From Nocardiopsis sp. N85 (lineage in GTDB: Bacteria; Actinomycetota; Actinomycetes; Streptosporangiales; Streptosporangiaceae): a stretch of DNA of 64,000 nucleotides. The notes beneath the pieces are model-generated. The model was not told where the DNA came from and ran no database searches. It saw nothing but the letters and a program-made list of their open reading frames with translations. Of the stretch, positions 28,745 through 37,214 are shown one piece after another. Location of the stretch: contig NZ_JARBUT010000003.1 in NCBI RefSeq assembly GCF_028882275.1, positions 248,001-312,000 on the forward strand. The letters run 5' to 3'. Each line of letters opens with the position of its first letter. The stretch's first letter is position 1. The position numbers were made by a program, and so were the translations under genes.

Positions 28745-29920
28745 ATGCACGCGCTTGTGGCCACGGTCGTTCATCATCCGGAGGATGCCCGGATCCTGCA
28801 CAGGCAGATCCGCGCCCTGTTGGACGCCGGACACACAGTGACCTATGTCGCGCCGTTCCGTGAGTGCGGCGTGACCCCGTGGAACGAGCTGCGCTCGGTG
28901 GACGTTCCGCGTGCCTCCGGGCGGGAACGCCTGTCGGCTCTGCGGGCCGCCCGGAGGGTGCTCGCCGAGCACGCGCCCGGCGCCGACCTCCTGCTCTTCC
29001 ACGACCCGGAACTCCTGCTGGCCCTGCCGGCGAAGCGCCCGGTGACGGTGTGGGACGTGCACGAGGACACGGCGGCGGCCATGCTCACCAAGCCGTGGGT
29101 GCCGGGACCGCTCCGCAGGCCGCTGGGGTTCATGGTGCGCTCCTTCGAGCGCCGGGCGGAACGGCGGATGCGCCTGCTGCTGGCCGAGGAGGGCTACCGT
29201 TCGCGATTCCGGTGCCCGCACCCGGTGGTGCCCAACACGACCGAGGTGCCCGAGGCGCCGGCCCGCCCGCCGGGCGACGACCGGATCGTGTACCTGGGGC
29301 ACGTGTCCCTGGCCCGGGGCGCCCGGGAGATGATCGAACTGGGTCGGCTGCTGCGTCCGCAGGGGATCCGGCTGGAGGTCATCGGGGGCGCCGACGCCGG
29401 GGTCCGCCCGCTGTTGCGCGAGGCCCAGCAGGAGGACGCGCTGACCTGGTACGGGTTCGTGCCCAACGATCGGGCGCTGCGGATGTGCGCGGGGGCGCTG
29501 GCGGGGCTGAGCCTGCTGCACGACACCCCGAACTACCGCCACTCGATGCCGACGAAGGTCGTGGAGTACATGGCGCACGGGCTGCCGGTCATCACGACGC
29601 CGAGCCCGGTGGCGACGAAGCTGGTGACGGAACGCCGCGAGGGCCCGTCGGGCCTGGTGGTGCCGTTCGGGGACGTACCGGCGGCCGCCGAGGCGATCCT
29701 GCGGCTGCGCGCGGATCGGGAGTTGCGCCACCGTCTGGCCGAGACCGGGCACCACATCGCGCAGACCTCCTACCACTGGCCGGTGCAGGCTCGGGCGTTC
29801 GTCAAGCAGCTGGAGGAGTGGGCGGACGAGGCCGCCGGACCGACGGCGCCCAGGATCCCTCGGCAGCGCAGCGACGAGAGCCCCGCGACGAGTGAGGACG
29901 ACCACACCTACCTGACGTAG
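28745..29920 (+). CDS. GT4-type glycosyltransferase
   Basis: A 391-residue GT-B glycosyltransferase. The N-terminal domain begins HALVATVVHHPEDARI; the interdomain region has VVPNTTEVP and IVYLGHVSLARG; the donor site near 300-330 reads MPTKVVEYMAHGLPVITT with a preceding HDTPNYRHS. The ATG at 28745 is chosen because AGGTGAG lies seven bases upstream; the longer open frame to 28613 is AT-richer and non-conserved in character. The last 30 residues are acidic and Ser/Thr-rich. It probably adds a sugar to the same polymer as the wecB/wecC products. Confidence 0.88.
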   Translation: MHALVATVVHHPEDARILHRQIRALLDAGHTVTYVAPFRECGVTPWNELRSVDVPRASGRERLSALRAARRVLAEHAPGADLLLFHDPELLLALPAKRPVTVWDVHEDTAAAMLTKPWVPGPLRRPLGFMVRSFERRAERRMRLLLAEEGYRSRFRCPHPVVPNTTEVPEAPARPPGDDRIVYLGHVSLARGAREMIELGRLLRPQGIRLEVIGGADAGVRPLLREAQQEDALTWYGFVPNDRALRMCAGALAGLSLLHDTPNYRHSMPTKVVEYMAHGLPVITTPSPVATKLVTERREGPSGLVVPFGDVPAAAEAILRLRADRELRHRLAETGHHIAQTSYHWPVQARAFVKQLEEWADEAAGPTAPRIPRQRSDESPATSEDDHTYLT

Positions 29921-30017
29921 GAAATATCTTCCCAGTCAACAAGGTTGAGGATCCGTGTAGCGACCGGAGGCACCGTTCCCGCCGGTCGGAGCCCACGACC
30001 ACGACCGAGGTAGGACC

Positions 30018-30620
30018 ATGGCACCGTTGCTTCTCGACAAGGACGCCCAGGATCTCCTGTTCCGCTCCGCCCGCACCGCCAACGCCTTCACCGACGAGCC
30101 GGTGACCGAGGAGCAGCTGGCCGCGATCTACGACCTGGTCAAGTACGGCCCCACCGCGATGAACCTCCAGTCGCTCCGGATCACCGCGATCCGCTCCCCC
30201 GAGGCCCGGGAGCGCCTGGTCCCGCACATGTCCGGCAACAACGCGCCCAAGACCGCGTCCGCGCCGCTGACGCTCATCCTGTCCGCGGACACCGACTTCC
30301 ACGAGCACTTCCCGACGACCTTCCCGGTCGCCCCGGACGCCCGTGAGAACTTCGCGGGGATGCCGGTCGGGGCGCGCGAGGACATGGCCGTCAAGAACGC
30401 GTTCCTCCAGATCGCCTACCTGATCGTGGGCGTGCGCGCGGCCGGTCTGGCGGCCGGCCCGATGACCGGGTTCGACGCCGAGGGCGTGCGCGGGGAGTTC
30501 TTCGGTGAGGACTCCCCCCTGCGCCCGGTCGTCGTCATGAACATCGGCCGCCCCGGTCCGGACGCCTGGTTCGACCGCCTGCCGCGCCTGGAGCAGGACC
30601 TCGTGGTCACCGAGGTCTGA
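30018..30620 (+). CDS. RutE-like nitroreductase-family protein (putative malonic semialdehyde reductase)
   Basis: A 200-residue FMN-dependent oxidoreductase. FRSARTANAFTDEPV, KYGPTAMNLQ and the DMAVKNAFLQIAYL helix match the RutE/HadB group, in which some members reduce malonic semialdehyde during uracil breakdown. No rut or pyrimidine-catabolic gene is nearby, so the physiological substrate here is open. GGAGG lies 26 to 30 bases before the ATG and GAGGTAGG directly precedes it. A TCAAC-AAG-GTTGA inverted repeat at 29936-29948 could be an operator. Confidence 0.88.
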   Translation: MAPLLLDKDAQDLLFRSARTANAFTDEPVTEEQLAAIYDLVKYGPTAMNLQSLRITAIRSPEARERLVPHMSGNNAPKTASAPLTLILSADTDFHEHFPTTFPVAPDARENFAGMPVGAREDMAVKNAFLQIAYLIVGVRAAGLAAGPMTGFDAEGVRGEFFGEDSPLRPVVVMNIGRPGPDAWFDRLPRLEQDLVVTEV

Positions 30621-30633
30621 TCCCCGCCGTCAG

Positions 30634-30662
30634 ATGGGCCCCTCGCGGAACGAGGGGCCCAT
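30634..30662. terminator. Bidirectional hairpin terminator
   Basis: Perfect 12-bp stem ATGGGCCCCTCG / CGAGGGGCCCAT with a five-base loop, between the rightward nitroreductase gene and the end of the leftward phosphatase operon. Confidence 0.8.
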
Positions 30663-30691
30663 CGTCGTACGCGCCTCGGGGCGGCCCCGGC

Positions 30692-32350
30692 TCAGCCCGC
30701 CTTGGGCTCCGAGGCGAGGAAGACCAGCACGCACACGTCGTCGTCGCAGTCCTGCTGTTTGACCATGGCGTCGAGCAGGTCGTCGGCCGCCTCGTCGGGT
30801 CCGCCCTCCCAGTACGGCGGGCCGGAGAAGCACTCCAGCAGGCGGCCGATGCCGTCGTCGATGGACTCGCCCCGCCGCTCCACCAGGCCGTCGCTGTACA
30901 GCAACAGCGCGGTGCCCGGGGGCAGGACCACGGTGTGATCGGTGTAGGCGGGGTCGATCGGCAGCCCCAGCATCCCGCCGGGGGGCAGCTCCACGGCCAG
31001 GGCCGACCCGGTGCCGTCCCGCCACAGCGGCGGGGGGTGTCCCGCTCCGGAGATCGTGATCTCCGGGTCCCCCGGGCGGAACCGCACGATGACGGCGGTG
31101 GCGAACAGGTCGGGTTCCAGGTGACCGAGCAGACGGTGCAGACGTGCCAGCAGGCCGGCCGGGCTGCGCTCCTCCAACGCGTAGGCGCGCAGGGCGGTAC
31201 GGAGCTGGCCCATCATGACCGCGGCCTGGATCCCGTGTCCGGTGACGTCGCCGACCACACCGATGAACTCGCCGTTCCCCCGAGGGAACACGTCGTACCA
31301 GTCACCGCCCACGTTCATGCCCCGGGCGGCCGGCAGGTAGCGGGCGGTCAGCTCCATACCCGGGGTGCGCGGAAGCCGGGTGAGCATGGCGCGTTGCAGC
31401 GTGGCGGCGACGTCGCGCTCGTGCTCGAAGCGGCGCGCGTTGTCCAGGGCGACGGCGACGCGGCGGGCCAGCTCGGAGAGGAGCAGCTCCTCGTCCCCGT
31501 GCGGCCGGGATCGACGCAGCTCCAGAACCCCCAGCACCTCGGTTCCCGAGATCAGGGGCAGGCACGACCACCCTCCCTCGTGCACCGAACGGCTCCCGGT
31601 GGCGGCGGCCTGGGCGGGGGCCGGAGGGGCGCTCCTGTCCGACGGGTCGTCGGCTCGCCGCAGCCCGATGTCCTCCACGAGGGTCCACACCCGGATCTCG
31701 TGGGCGAACTCGGGGACCATCAGGCCCCGCAGCAGGCTGAACAACTCCTTCTGGTCGAGGGTGGCCATGAGGCGGGCGCTGGCCCCGGACAGGAAGGTGA
31801 GCCGGCTGCGGGCGGTCTCGGCCTCGTCCCGGGCGGCGCGTTCGGCGGCCAGGGCCCGCCGCTGTTCGTCCCCGACCTGGGCCAGTTCGGCGTGCAGGGC
31901 GAGCACGCCCTGATTGGTCTCTTCCAGTTCGGCCTGGTGCCACCGCAGCGCCCGGGCCCGCTCGGCGGCCACGGAGGCGAGCCGGCCGGCCCTCGCGGAG
32001 ACGCGCAGCAGTTCCTCGGCCAGCGTGCGCGCGTCGCCCTCGGGGCGCCCGAGGGCGAGGACGTCCGGGTCGACGGGGGCGGGCAGCCTCAGCACCCCGA
32101 CCCACCGGTCGGTCCCGGAGCCGTCTCGGACCGTGGCCCGGATGACGGCGTCGGCCTCCTCGGGTTCCACGATCAGCTTCATCGGACCGGTCTCGACCTC
32201 CGTCAGGACCCGGTCGGTGACGGCGTCGAGGAACTCCAGTCCGGCTTCGTCGGAGATTCCGGCCGCGTCGAGCAGGCGCGCGGCCGCGGTGCGCGCCAGG
32301 GCCGCGTCCACCTTCCCGCGCACCGGCACCTCGATCCGACTGCGTCTCAT
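30692..32350 (-). CDS. GAF/PP2C (SpoIIE-family) serine phosphatase, RsbU-like
   Basis: A 552-residue phosphatase, last gene of the stressosome-like operon. Residues 1-115 are a small alpha/beta region, 120-195 a coiled coil, about 200-325 a GAF-like sensor domain, and 330-552 a PP2C domain with GGDWYDV, GDVTGHGIQAA and SDGLVERRG, and a final CDDDVCVLV, all metal-binding Asp residues present. It is expected to dephosphorylate an anti-sigma-factor antagonist and so release a sigma factor. The ATG at 32350 overlaps the preceding stop as ATGA, which fixes the start and implies co-translation. Confidence 0.92.
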   Translation of the reverse strand: MRRSRIEVPVRGKVDAALARTAAARLLDAAGISDEAGLEFLDAVTDRVLTEVETGPMKLIVEPEEADAVIRATVRDGSGTDRWVGVLRLPAPVDPDVLALGRPEGDARTLAEELLRVSARAGRLASVAAERARALRWHQAELEETNQGVLALHAELAQVGDEQRRALAAERAARDEAETARSRLTFLSGASARLMATLDQKELFSLLRGLMVPEFAHEIRVWTLVEDIGLRRADDPSDRSAPPAPAQAAATGSRSVHEGGWSCLPLISGTEVLGVLELRRSRPHGDEELLLSELARRVAVALDNARRFEHERDVAATLQRAMLTRLPRTPGMELTARYLPAARGMNVGGDWYDVFPRGNGEFIGVVGDVTGHGIQAAVMMGQLRTALRAYALEERSPAGLLARLHRLLGHLEPDLFATAVIVRFRPGDPEITISGAGHPPPLWRDGTGSALAVELPPGGMLGLPIDPAYTDHTVVLPPGTALLLYSDGLVERRGESIDDGIGRLLECFSGPPYWEGGPDEAADDLLDAMVKQQDCDDDVCVLVFLASEPKAG

Positions 32351-33396
32351 CGGTCTCCTCCGTCCGGTCGAACGGTGTGCGTGGCCACGGCGACCCCGGT
32401 GTCGTCGCGCAGGGGACGCGCGGCACTGCCCGCGTCCCGGAAGACGACGGCGGCGACGACGGCCGCGTCGTGCGCGGCCAGCCGTTCGACGCCGTCGGGT
32501 GTCCAGCGGCTCGGCAGCCCGTCGGTGTGCAGGACGAGCATGTCGCCCGGTTCCCACCCGTGCCGCTGCGGGAACGGTGTGCGCGGGGCGAAGGCCCCGA
32601 CGATCCCGGGTTTGGACGTCAGGGTCCGCCACCGCCCTCCGTGGTACAGCCGCGCCCCGACGTTCCCGACCCCGCAGAAGGTCAACCGCCGGTGGGACTC
32701 GTCGATGTCGGCGACGGCCACCGCGGCCCCGCGGCTGCGGCGCAGGGCCTCGTGCATGTCGCGCAGGAGCGTTTCGGGAGGGTCTCCGCCCCGTCCCAGG
32801 ACGAAGCGGGCGGCCAGTTCGGACGCCTGCGCGGCGGCGGCGCCGTGGCCGAGCCCGTCGGCCAGCATGACGGTGCGGCGCCCCCGGTCGTTACGGAAGG
32901 CGAGGGCGTCGCCGGAGAGGGCGGCGCCGTCCAGGGGCACGTGCAGGCCGCCGGTGACGGCGGGCCCGGCGAACCGCTCACGGTCGGCGGGAAGGGCGAA
33001 GCGGGCCACGGCGACCGTGCCGCGACCGGGGCTGCTCTGCACCTCGAAGAAGTCGGCGGCCCGGAGACACGCGCCCAGACCGGCCCCCAGCGAGTCGGGG
33101 TGACCGGTGAACCCGTCGGCCAGGGCGCGCGGGACGTTCTCGATGCCGGGCCCGTGGTCCAGCGCCACGAGTTGGAGCGCCCGGGACGCGCCCCACGGCT
33201 CGCGCGCCGTCTCGGCCAGGAACCGACCACCACCGGCGTAGCGGCACATGTTGGTGGCGAGTTCGGAGGCCGTGAGGACGGCGGCGGCGGTACGGGACGC
33301 GTCCAGGCCCACGGCACGGGCCGCCTCGGACGCGGCCCGTGCGGCGTCGCGTATGCGGCTCGTGTCGGTGACGGCGATCTCCCAGACCTCTGTCAT
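32347..33396 (-). CDS. Fusion of RsbT/RsbW-type ATPase domain and RsbX-like PP2C phosphatase
   Basis: A 349-residue protein. Residues 1-135 form a GHKL ATPase (N-box ASELATNMCRYA, G1 DHGPGIENV, G2 SLGAGLGA). Residues about 140-349 form a compact SpoIIE/RsbX-like phosphatase with ALSGD, LADGLGHGAAAA and HTDGLPSRW. The same polypeptide could therefore sense or phosphorylate, and dephosphorylate, stressosome proteins; RsbX resets the stressosome in Bacillus. The start ATG at 33396 overlaps the rsbT stop as TGATG, and its stop overlaps the next start as ATGA. Confidence 0.9.
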   Translation of the reverse strand: MTEVWEIAVTDTSRIRDAARAASEAARAVGLDASRTAAAVLTASELATNMCRYAGGGRFLAETAREPWGASRALQLVALDHGPGIENVPRALADGFTGHPDSLGAGLGACLRAADFFEVQSSPGRGTVAVARFALPADRERFAGPAVTGGLHVPLDGAALSGDALAFRNDRGRRTVMLADGLGHGAAAAQASELAARFVLGRGGDPPETLLRDMHEALRRSRGAAVAVADIDESHRRLTFCGVGNVGARLYHGGRWRTLTSKPGIVGAFAPRTPFPQRHGWEPGDMLVLHTDGLPSRWTPDGVERLAAHDAAVVAAVVFRDAGSAARPLRDDTGVAVATHTVRPDGGDR

Positions 33397-33839
33397 CACA
33401 CTCCGTACCGCGCGGGGAAGGAGGCGGACCACGAGGCGATGGTGACCCTGGCCCCGCCTTCGGGCGGGTTCTCGATCCGGAACTCCTGCACCAGGCGTTT
33501 GGAACCTCCCAGTCCCATGCCCAGTCCGTTCGCCGTCGAGAAACCGTCCTGGAGCGCGCGCTCCACGTCGGGGATGCCGGGGCCGGAGTCGGTGAAGACC
33601 ACCCTCAGACCCGGCCCGTCGGGACCGTCCAGGACCCGGATCTCCGCTTCTCCCCCGCCGCCGTGCAGGAGGGTGTTGCGGGCCAGTTCGCTGGCGGCCG
33701 TGACGAGCTTGGTCTGCTGGACCAGCCCGAACCCGGCCAGCCGCGCCAGGGAGCGCACCTGGTGGCGGATCACCGTCAGGTCGGTGTCCTCGCGGATCGG
33801 CAGGTGCACGAGCTCCACCCGTTCGCGCTCCGGGATCAC
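33396..33839 (-). CDS. rsbT: RsbT-like serine/threonine kinase (switch kinase)
   Basis: A 147-residue GHKL kinase. The N-box ASELARNTLLHG places the Mg-binding Asn at 55; G1 is DSGPGIPDVE (84-93) and G2 is GLGMGLGGSKRLV. In known stressosomes RsbT phosphorylates RsbR and RsbS, then leaves the complex to switch on the downstream phosphatase. The GTG at 33839 overlaps the rsbS stop as GTGA. Size and order match rsbR-rsbS-rsbT operons. Confidence 0.93.
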   Translation of the reverse strand: MIPERERVELVHLPIREDTDLTVIRHQVRSLARLAGFGLVQQTKLVTAASELARNTLLHGGGGEAEIRVLDGPDGPGLRVVFTDSGPGIPDVERALQDGFSTANGLGMGLGGSKRLVQEFRIENPPEGGARVTIASWSASFPARYGV

Positions 33840-34231
33840 GTCTCCCCCTGTCCCCGCGAACCGGCGTGCTCGATGGAGACCCCGAAACCGGCCGCGGCCT
33901 CGGTGAGCGTCCGGGCCGTGGCCAGGCCCGGCAGGGTGAGGCCGAGTTCGACCAGGGTGATGGCCACCGCCGGGCGCATGCCCACCAGAACCGCCCTGGC
34001 CGCGAGGAGACGTGAGGCGGCGGCCACCTCGGCCAGCACGCGGGCCAGGAAGGAGTCCACCATCTCCAGCGAGCCGATGTCGATGATGAGGCCCCGCGCC
34101 CCGGTGCGCGAGATCGTCTCGGTCACCTCCTCCTGGAGGGCGACCGCGGCGTCGTCGGGCAGCTCGCCCTGGATGGTGACCAGCAGCAGGCCGCCGAGGT
34201 CGAGGACGGGGATCGAGGAATGCGTCGTCAT
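33836..34231 (-). CDS. rsbS: RsbS-like STAS stressosome scaffold
   Basis: A 131-residue single STAS domain protein. Ser60 in the sequence IDIGSLEMVDSF corresponds to the phosphorylated Ser of Bacillus RsbS, and GMRPAVAITLVELG is the conserved C-terminal helix. It would form the stressosome core with RsbR and bind RsbT when unphosphorylated. ATG at 34231, 15 bases after the rsbR stop; overlap with rsbT keeps stoichiometry coupled. Confidence 0.94.
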   Translation of the reverse strand: MTTHSSIPVLDLGGLLLVTIQGELPDDAAVALQEEVTETISRTGARGLIIDIGSLEMVDSFLARVLAEVAAASRLLAARAVLVGMRPAVAITLVELGLTLPGLATARTLTEAAAGFGVSIEHAGSRGQGET

Positions 34232-34246
34232 GTGCGGTTCACTCCC

Positions 34247-35131
34247 TCATTCCGGGATCCGGGAGTCTCGCTCCCGACGTCGACGCCGTTCGAGCGCCCA
34301 CTCCAGGGCGTCGGCCAGGGTGGCCCGGGTCGTCACGTGGCCCAGGTCCAGTCCGAGCTGGACCATGGTCTGGGCGATGGCGGGTCGGATGCCGGAGATC
34401 ACGCATTCGGCGCCCATGAGCCGGGCCGAGGCGACGGTCTTCATCAGGTGCTGGGCCACCAGGGAGTCCACGGTGGGCACTCCGGTGATGTCGAGGATGG
34501 CGATGTCCGCGTTGTGCTCGACGATCGCCTCCAGGAGGTTCTCCATCACGACCTGGCTGCGCGCGCTGTCCAGCATGCCGATGAGGGGCACCGCCACGAG
34601 GCGGTCCCAGAGCTTGACGACGGGGGTGGCCATCTCCAGGAGCTGCTGGCGCTGGCGCTGGACGATCTCCTGGTTCTCCTGGAGCATCGTCTCGACGACC
34701 ACCACGCGCAGGGTGCCGAAGAGGGTGACGAGCAGCAGGCGGAGCCGCGCTGACTCCTCCGGGGCCGCACCGGAGGAGTCAGCGGCCAGCATGTCGAGCA
34801 CCGCGTCGCGCAGGACGCCGAACTCGCGGTCGACCTGGGCGATGGACAGACCCGAGCGGGAGCGGGAGGCCGTCATGGCCACCAGCTGTCGGCGGGCCGG
34901 AAGGAAGCCCGGGGCCTCCAGGTCCTCCAGGCGTCCGCTCTCGGCGACCTCCACGAGGCACGAGAGCACGGCTTGGCAGGCCTCGACCGCTTCGTCGCGG
35001 GTCACGGTGAACACCGCCTGGAAGAGCGGCAGGTCCGCCCATCGTTGGGCGATCTGTTCGGTACGCCGCCGCAGGAACGCGGACAGCGCTTCGGTCGACG
35101 ACAGGCCGGAGTCGGGCGGTCCGTCGATCAT
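34247..35131 (-). CDS. rsbR: RsbR-like stressosome sensor
   Basis: A 294-residue sensor. The N-terminal domain (about 1-150) is all-helical, as in the globin-like RsbR heads; a linker helix (VQRQRQQLLEMATPV) leads to the STAS domain (about 170-280). The regulatory Ser follows the conserved Asp in GVPTVDSLV (Ser223) and the second site is Thr255 in IRPAIAQTMV, both positions used by RsbR proteins. The ATG at 35131 is chosen for GAGGAG just upstream. First gene of the five-gene leftward operon. The head may sense a stress signal that is not evident. Confidence 0.93.
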   Translation of the reverse strand: MIDGPPDSGLSSTEALSAFLRRRTEQIAQRWADLPLFQAVFTVTRDEAVEACQAVLSCLVEVAESGRLEDLEAPGFLPARRQLVAMTASRSRSGLSIAQVDREFGVLRDAVLDMLAADSSGAAPEESARLRLLLVTLFGTLRVVVVETMLQENQEIVQRQRQQLLEMATPVVKLWDRLVAVPLIGMLDSARSQVVMENLLEAIVEHNADIAILDITGVPTVDSLVAQHLMKTVASARLMGAECVISGIRPAIAQTMVQLGLDLGHVTTRATLADALEWALERRRRRERDSRIPE

Positions 35132-35180
35132 GGGTCTCCTCGTCCTCAGGGGTCCTCTCGACCCTCGTGGATGGCATTCA

Positions 35181-35195
35181 GTTGTCGCTCGACAA
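35181..35195. promoter_or_regulatory. Operator-like palindrome upstream of rsbR
   Basis: GTTGTCGCTCGACAA contains TTGTCG-CT-CGACAA, a perfect 6-bp inverted repeat, 50 bases before the rsbR start. On the leftward strand it follows GGATAC, a possible -10 element, so a bound repressor would block transcription. A near-identical core lies at 37220-37234, beyond marR. Confidence 0.5.
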
Positions 35196-35283
35196 GTATC
35201 CACGACCCCGGAACCCGCGAAAACGGGAAGGGGCGAAGAGGGAACCGCGACCGTGGAGGAAGGGCTTCCCGGGACCGAAGGGC

Positions 35284-36456
35284 TCAGGGGCGCCCCCTCC
35301 AGTCCACGCAGACCACCAGCGCGTCGTCCTCGGACTCCCGGCCGCCCTGATGCTCGACCAGGTGGCGCAGCACCTCTTGCGGCACCGAGGCGCCCGGCAG
35401 CAGCCGGGTGCCCAGGATCGCACGGGCCAGGGCCCGGTCCCCGAACGCCTCCGGACCGGAGGGGCCCACGGCGTCGAACACGCCGTCGCTGGCGAAGACG
35501 AGCCGGTCCCCCGGCTCGACCTGGAAGCGCTGGGCGACGTAGACCGTGTCCTCGGCCATGCCGAGCGGCAGTTGGGCGTCGAAGGGGACACGGGTCACGC
35601 GGTCGCCGCGCAGCAGGTACAGGCGCGGGGAGCCCGCGTCGACCACCTCGACCCGGCCGGTGTCCAGGTCGAAGCCCAGCAGGAGCATGTCGACGTGGCG
35701 CTTTCCCCGGTGGAGGGCGTAGACGGCCTTGTCGGCGAGGGCCGCCTGGTCGGCCAGGGAGATTCCGCCGCGCCGGGCGTTGCGCAGGGCGTTGACGGCC
35801 AGGTTGGTGAGCAGCGAGGCATCGATGCCCTCGCCCATGCCGTTGGTGACACCGATCTCAAGGCGGTCGGGCATCACCGACCAGTCGAAGTTGTCCCCCC
35901 GGACGTCGTAGGCGGGTTCGAGTTGGGCGCCGATGACGTACTCGGCGCACTCGTAGCCGCGCCCCGGCAGCAGGTCCCACTGGATCTCGGCGGCCAGGGT
36001 GAGGCGTTCCCGCCGTCGGAACGCGCGGTAGAGATCGGTGTGGCGCCCGGCCACGAGCAGTTCGTGCCCCAGGGCGCCGGCCGTGTCGACGAGGTCGGGG
36101 AGCACGGCGCGGACCCGCGTCCCGGGCCTCGTGCGCACGGTGAGCACGCCCAGCCGCTCGCCCCGTGCGGTGACGGGCAGGTGGACGGCGCGCGTCCCGT
36201 CCTCGGTCGGCTCCTCCGCGAACACCTCCTGCGAACCGAAGACGCGACCGATGACGGTGTTGAAAACGGAGTGATCGCGGCCTTCCTCCTCCGGGAGGCC
36301 TTCGACGCGGCAGAGCGTCTTGAGTCCGTAGTCCGCCAGGTAGAGCTCGGCGGACACCGCTCCGTGGTCTCGCGCGAGCGAGGCCCGGACGACTGACATG
36401 AGCCGGTAGGGCTCGGCTTCCCGGAGGGAGCGCGCCACGGCCTGAGATCTGTTCAC
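35284..36456 (-). CDS. GAF/PP2C (SpoIIE-family) phosphatase with altered metal site
   Basis: A 390-residue protein. Residues about 20-165 look like a GAF-type sensor, a linker helix follows (RERLTLAAEIQWDLLP), and residues about 175-390 are PP2C-like (RGDNFDW, VTNGMGEGIDAS, ASDGVFDAVG, EDDALVVCV). The usual DGMGHG reads NGMGEG, so a metal-binding Asp is Asn and the adjacent His is Glu; catalysis may be weak or changed. The GTG at 36456 has AGG nine bases upstream and is preferred over the ATG at 36507, which has none. It ends 152 bases before rsbR on the same strand. Confidence 0.9.
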   Translation of the reverse strand: MNRSQAVARSLREAEPYRLMSVVRASLARDHGAVSAELYLADYGLKTLCRVEGLPEEEGRDHSVFNTVIGRVFGSQEVFAEEPTEDGTRAVHLPVTARGERLGVLTVRTRPGTRVRAVLPDLVDTAGALGHELLVAGRHTDLYRAFRRRERLTLAAEIQWDLLPGRGYECAEYVIGAQLEPAYDVRGDNFDWSVMPDRLEIGVTNGMGEGIDASLLTNLAVNALRNARRGGISLADQAALADKAVYALHRGKRHVDMLLLGFDLDTGRVEVVDAGSPRLYLLRGDRVTRVPFDAQLPLGMAEDTVYVAQRFQVEPGDRLVFASDGVFDAVGPSGPEAFGDRALARAILGTRLLPGASVPQEVLRHLVEHQGGRESEDDALVVCVDWRGRP

Positions 36457-36554
36457 TGTGGTAAACCTGCGTTTTCTATCAGCGCCCTCGTGCCGGCGCG
36501 GCGCCATGAGCGGGCGCGGAGGGGGACGTTCCGTTATGGTCGTAGAGATACCCG

Positions 36555-37100
36555 ATGCCCGTTCACGACCGGGCGCGGCTCACCGAGGCGATAGTGCGAG
36601 AGTGGAAAGTGAGTCCTGAACCGCGGGAAGACACGGCGGAGACGGCCCGCGCGGCGTCCGACGCCACCGAACTCATGGAAGTGCTCTGGGGACGCGGCCG
36701 CGAGGTCGCCTCATCCCCCGTGTCCCCATCGCAACTCAAGGTCCTCTTCGTCCTCGACGAGGAGGACGGGGTCAACCTACGTACCTTGACCGAGCGTCTG
36801 AGCTCCACCCCTCCGTCCGTGAGCAGGCTGTGCGACCGCCTGGAGGCGGTCGGCTTCGTGAAGCGGACGGCGAGTGCCACCAGCCGCCGGGAGCTGCGCC
36901 TGTGGCTGAGCGAGAACGGGCGCTCCTTCCTCCGGGACCTGCGGTCCCGCAGGGAGGCGGAGCTCCACGACGTGATCGCCCGCATGCCCCCGCGTAAGCG
37001 GGCGATGCTCCTGGAGGGATTGACGTCCTTCCGCGAGGCGGCACACCGTTCCGACCGGCACTCCGATGGATCCGGGCGGTCCGACATCCGAACGGCCTGA
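36555..37100 (+). CDS. MarR-family transcriptional regulator
   Basis: A 181-residue regulator. A leading helix (ASDATELMEVLWGRGREVA) precedes the winged-helix domain, with recognition region LTERLSSTPPSVSRLCDRLEAVGFVKR and wing TSRRELRLWLSENG; a C-terminal dimerisation helix follows. It is divergent from the phosphatase gene at 36456 and near the stressosome operon, so it may regulate them. ATG 36555 lacks a clear ribosome-binding site; GTG 36594 has GAGG six bases upstream and would give 168 residues, so the start is unsettled. Confidence 0.88.
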   Translation: MPVHDRARLTEAIVREWKVSPEPREDTAETARAASDATELMEVLWGRGREVASSPVSPSQLKVLFVLDEEDGVNLRTLTERLSSTPPSVSRLCDRLEAVGFVKRTASATSRRELRLWLSENGRSFLRDLRSRREAELHDVIARMPPRKRAMLLEGLTSFREAAHRSDRHSDGSGRSDIRTA

Positions 37101-37214
37101 CGCGGCACGCCCGTCGGACCGGGTCGGGCGGAGGGGCTCCGCTCCCCCGCGTCACCGGGGAGCGCCGCGACCCCGAAGGGTCCGCATCCCAACCGAAACA
37201 ATGCCGACAAGTGC

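Noticed and set aside
30935..33103. 722-residue open frame opposite the phosphatase genes
   Set aside because: Antisense shadow with no recognisable domain; the minus strand holds the linked stressosome operon.
36451..36466. GTTCACTGTGGTAAAC, an imperfect palindrome over the phosphatase start
   Set aside because: Only 10 of 16 positions are symmetrical and there is no second copy.
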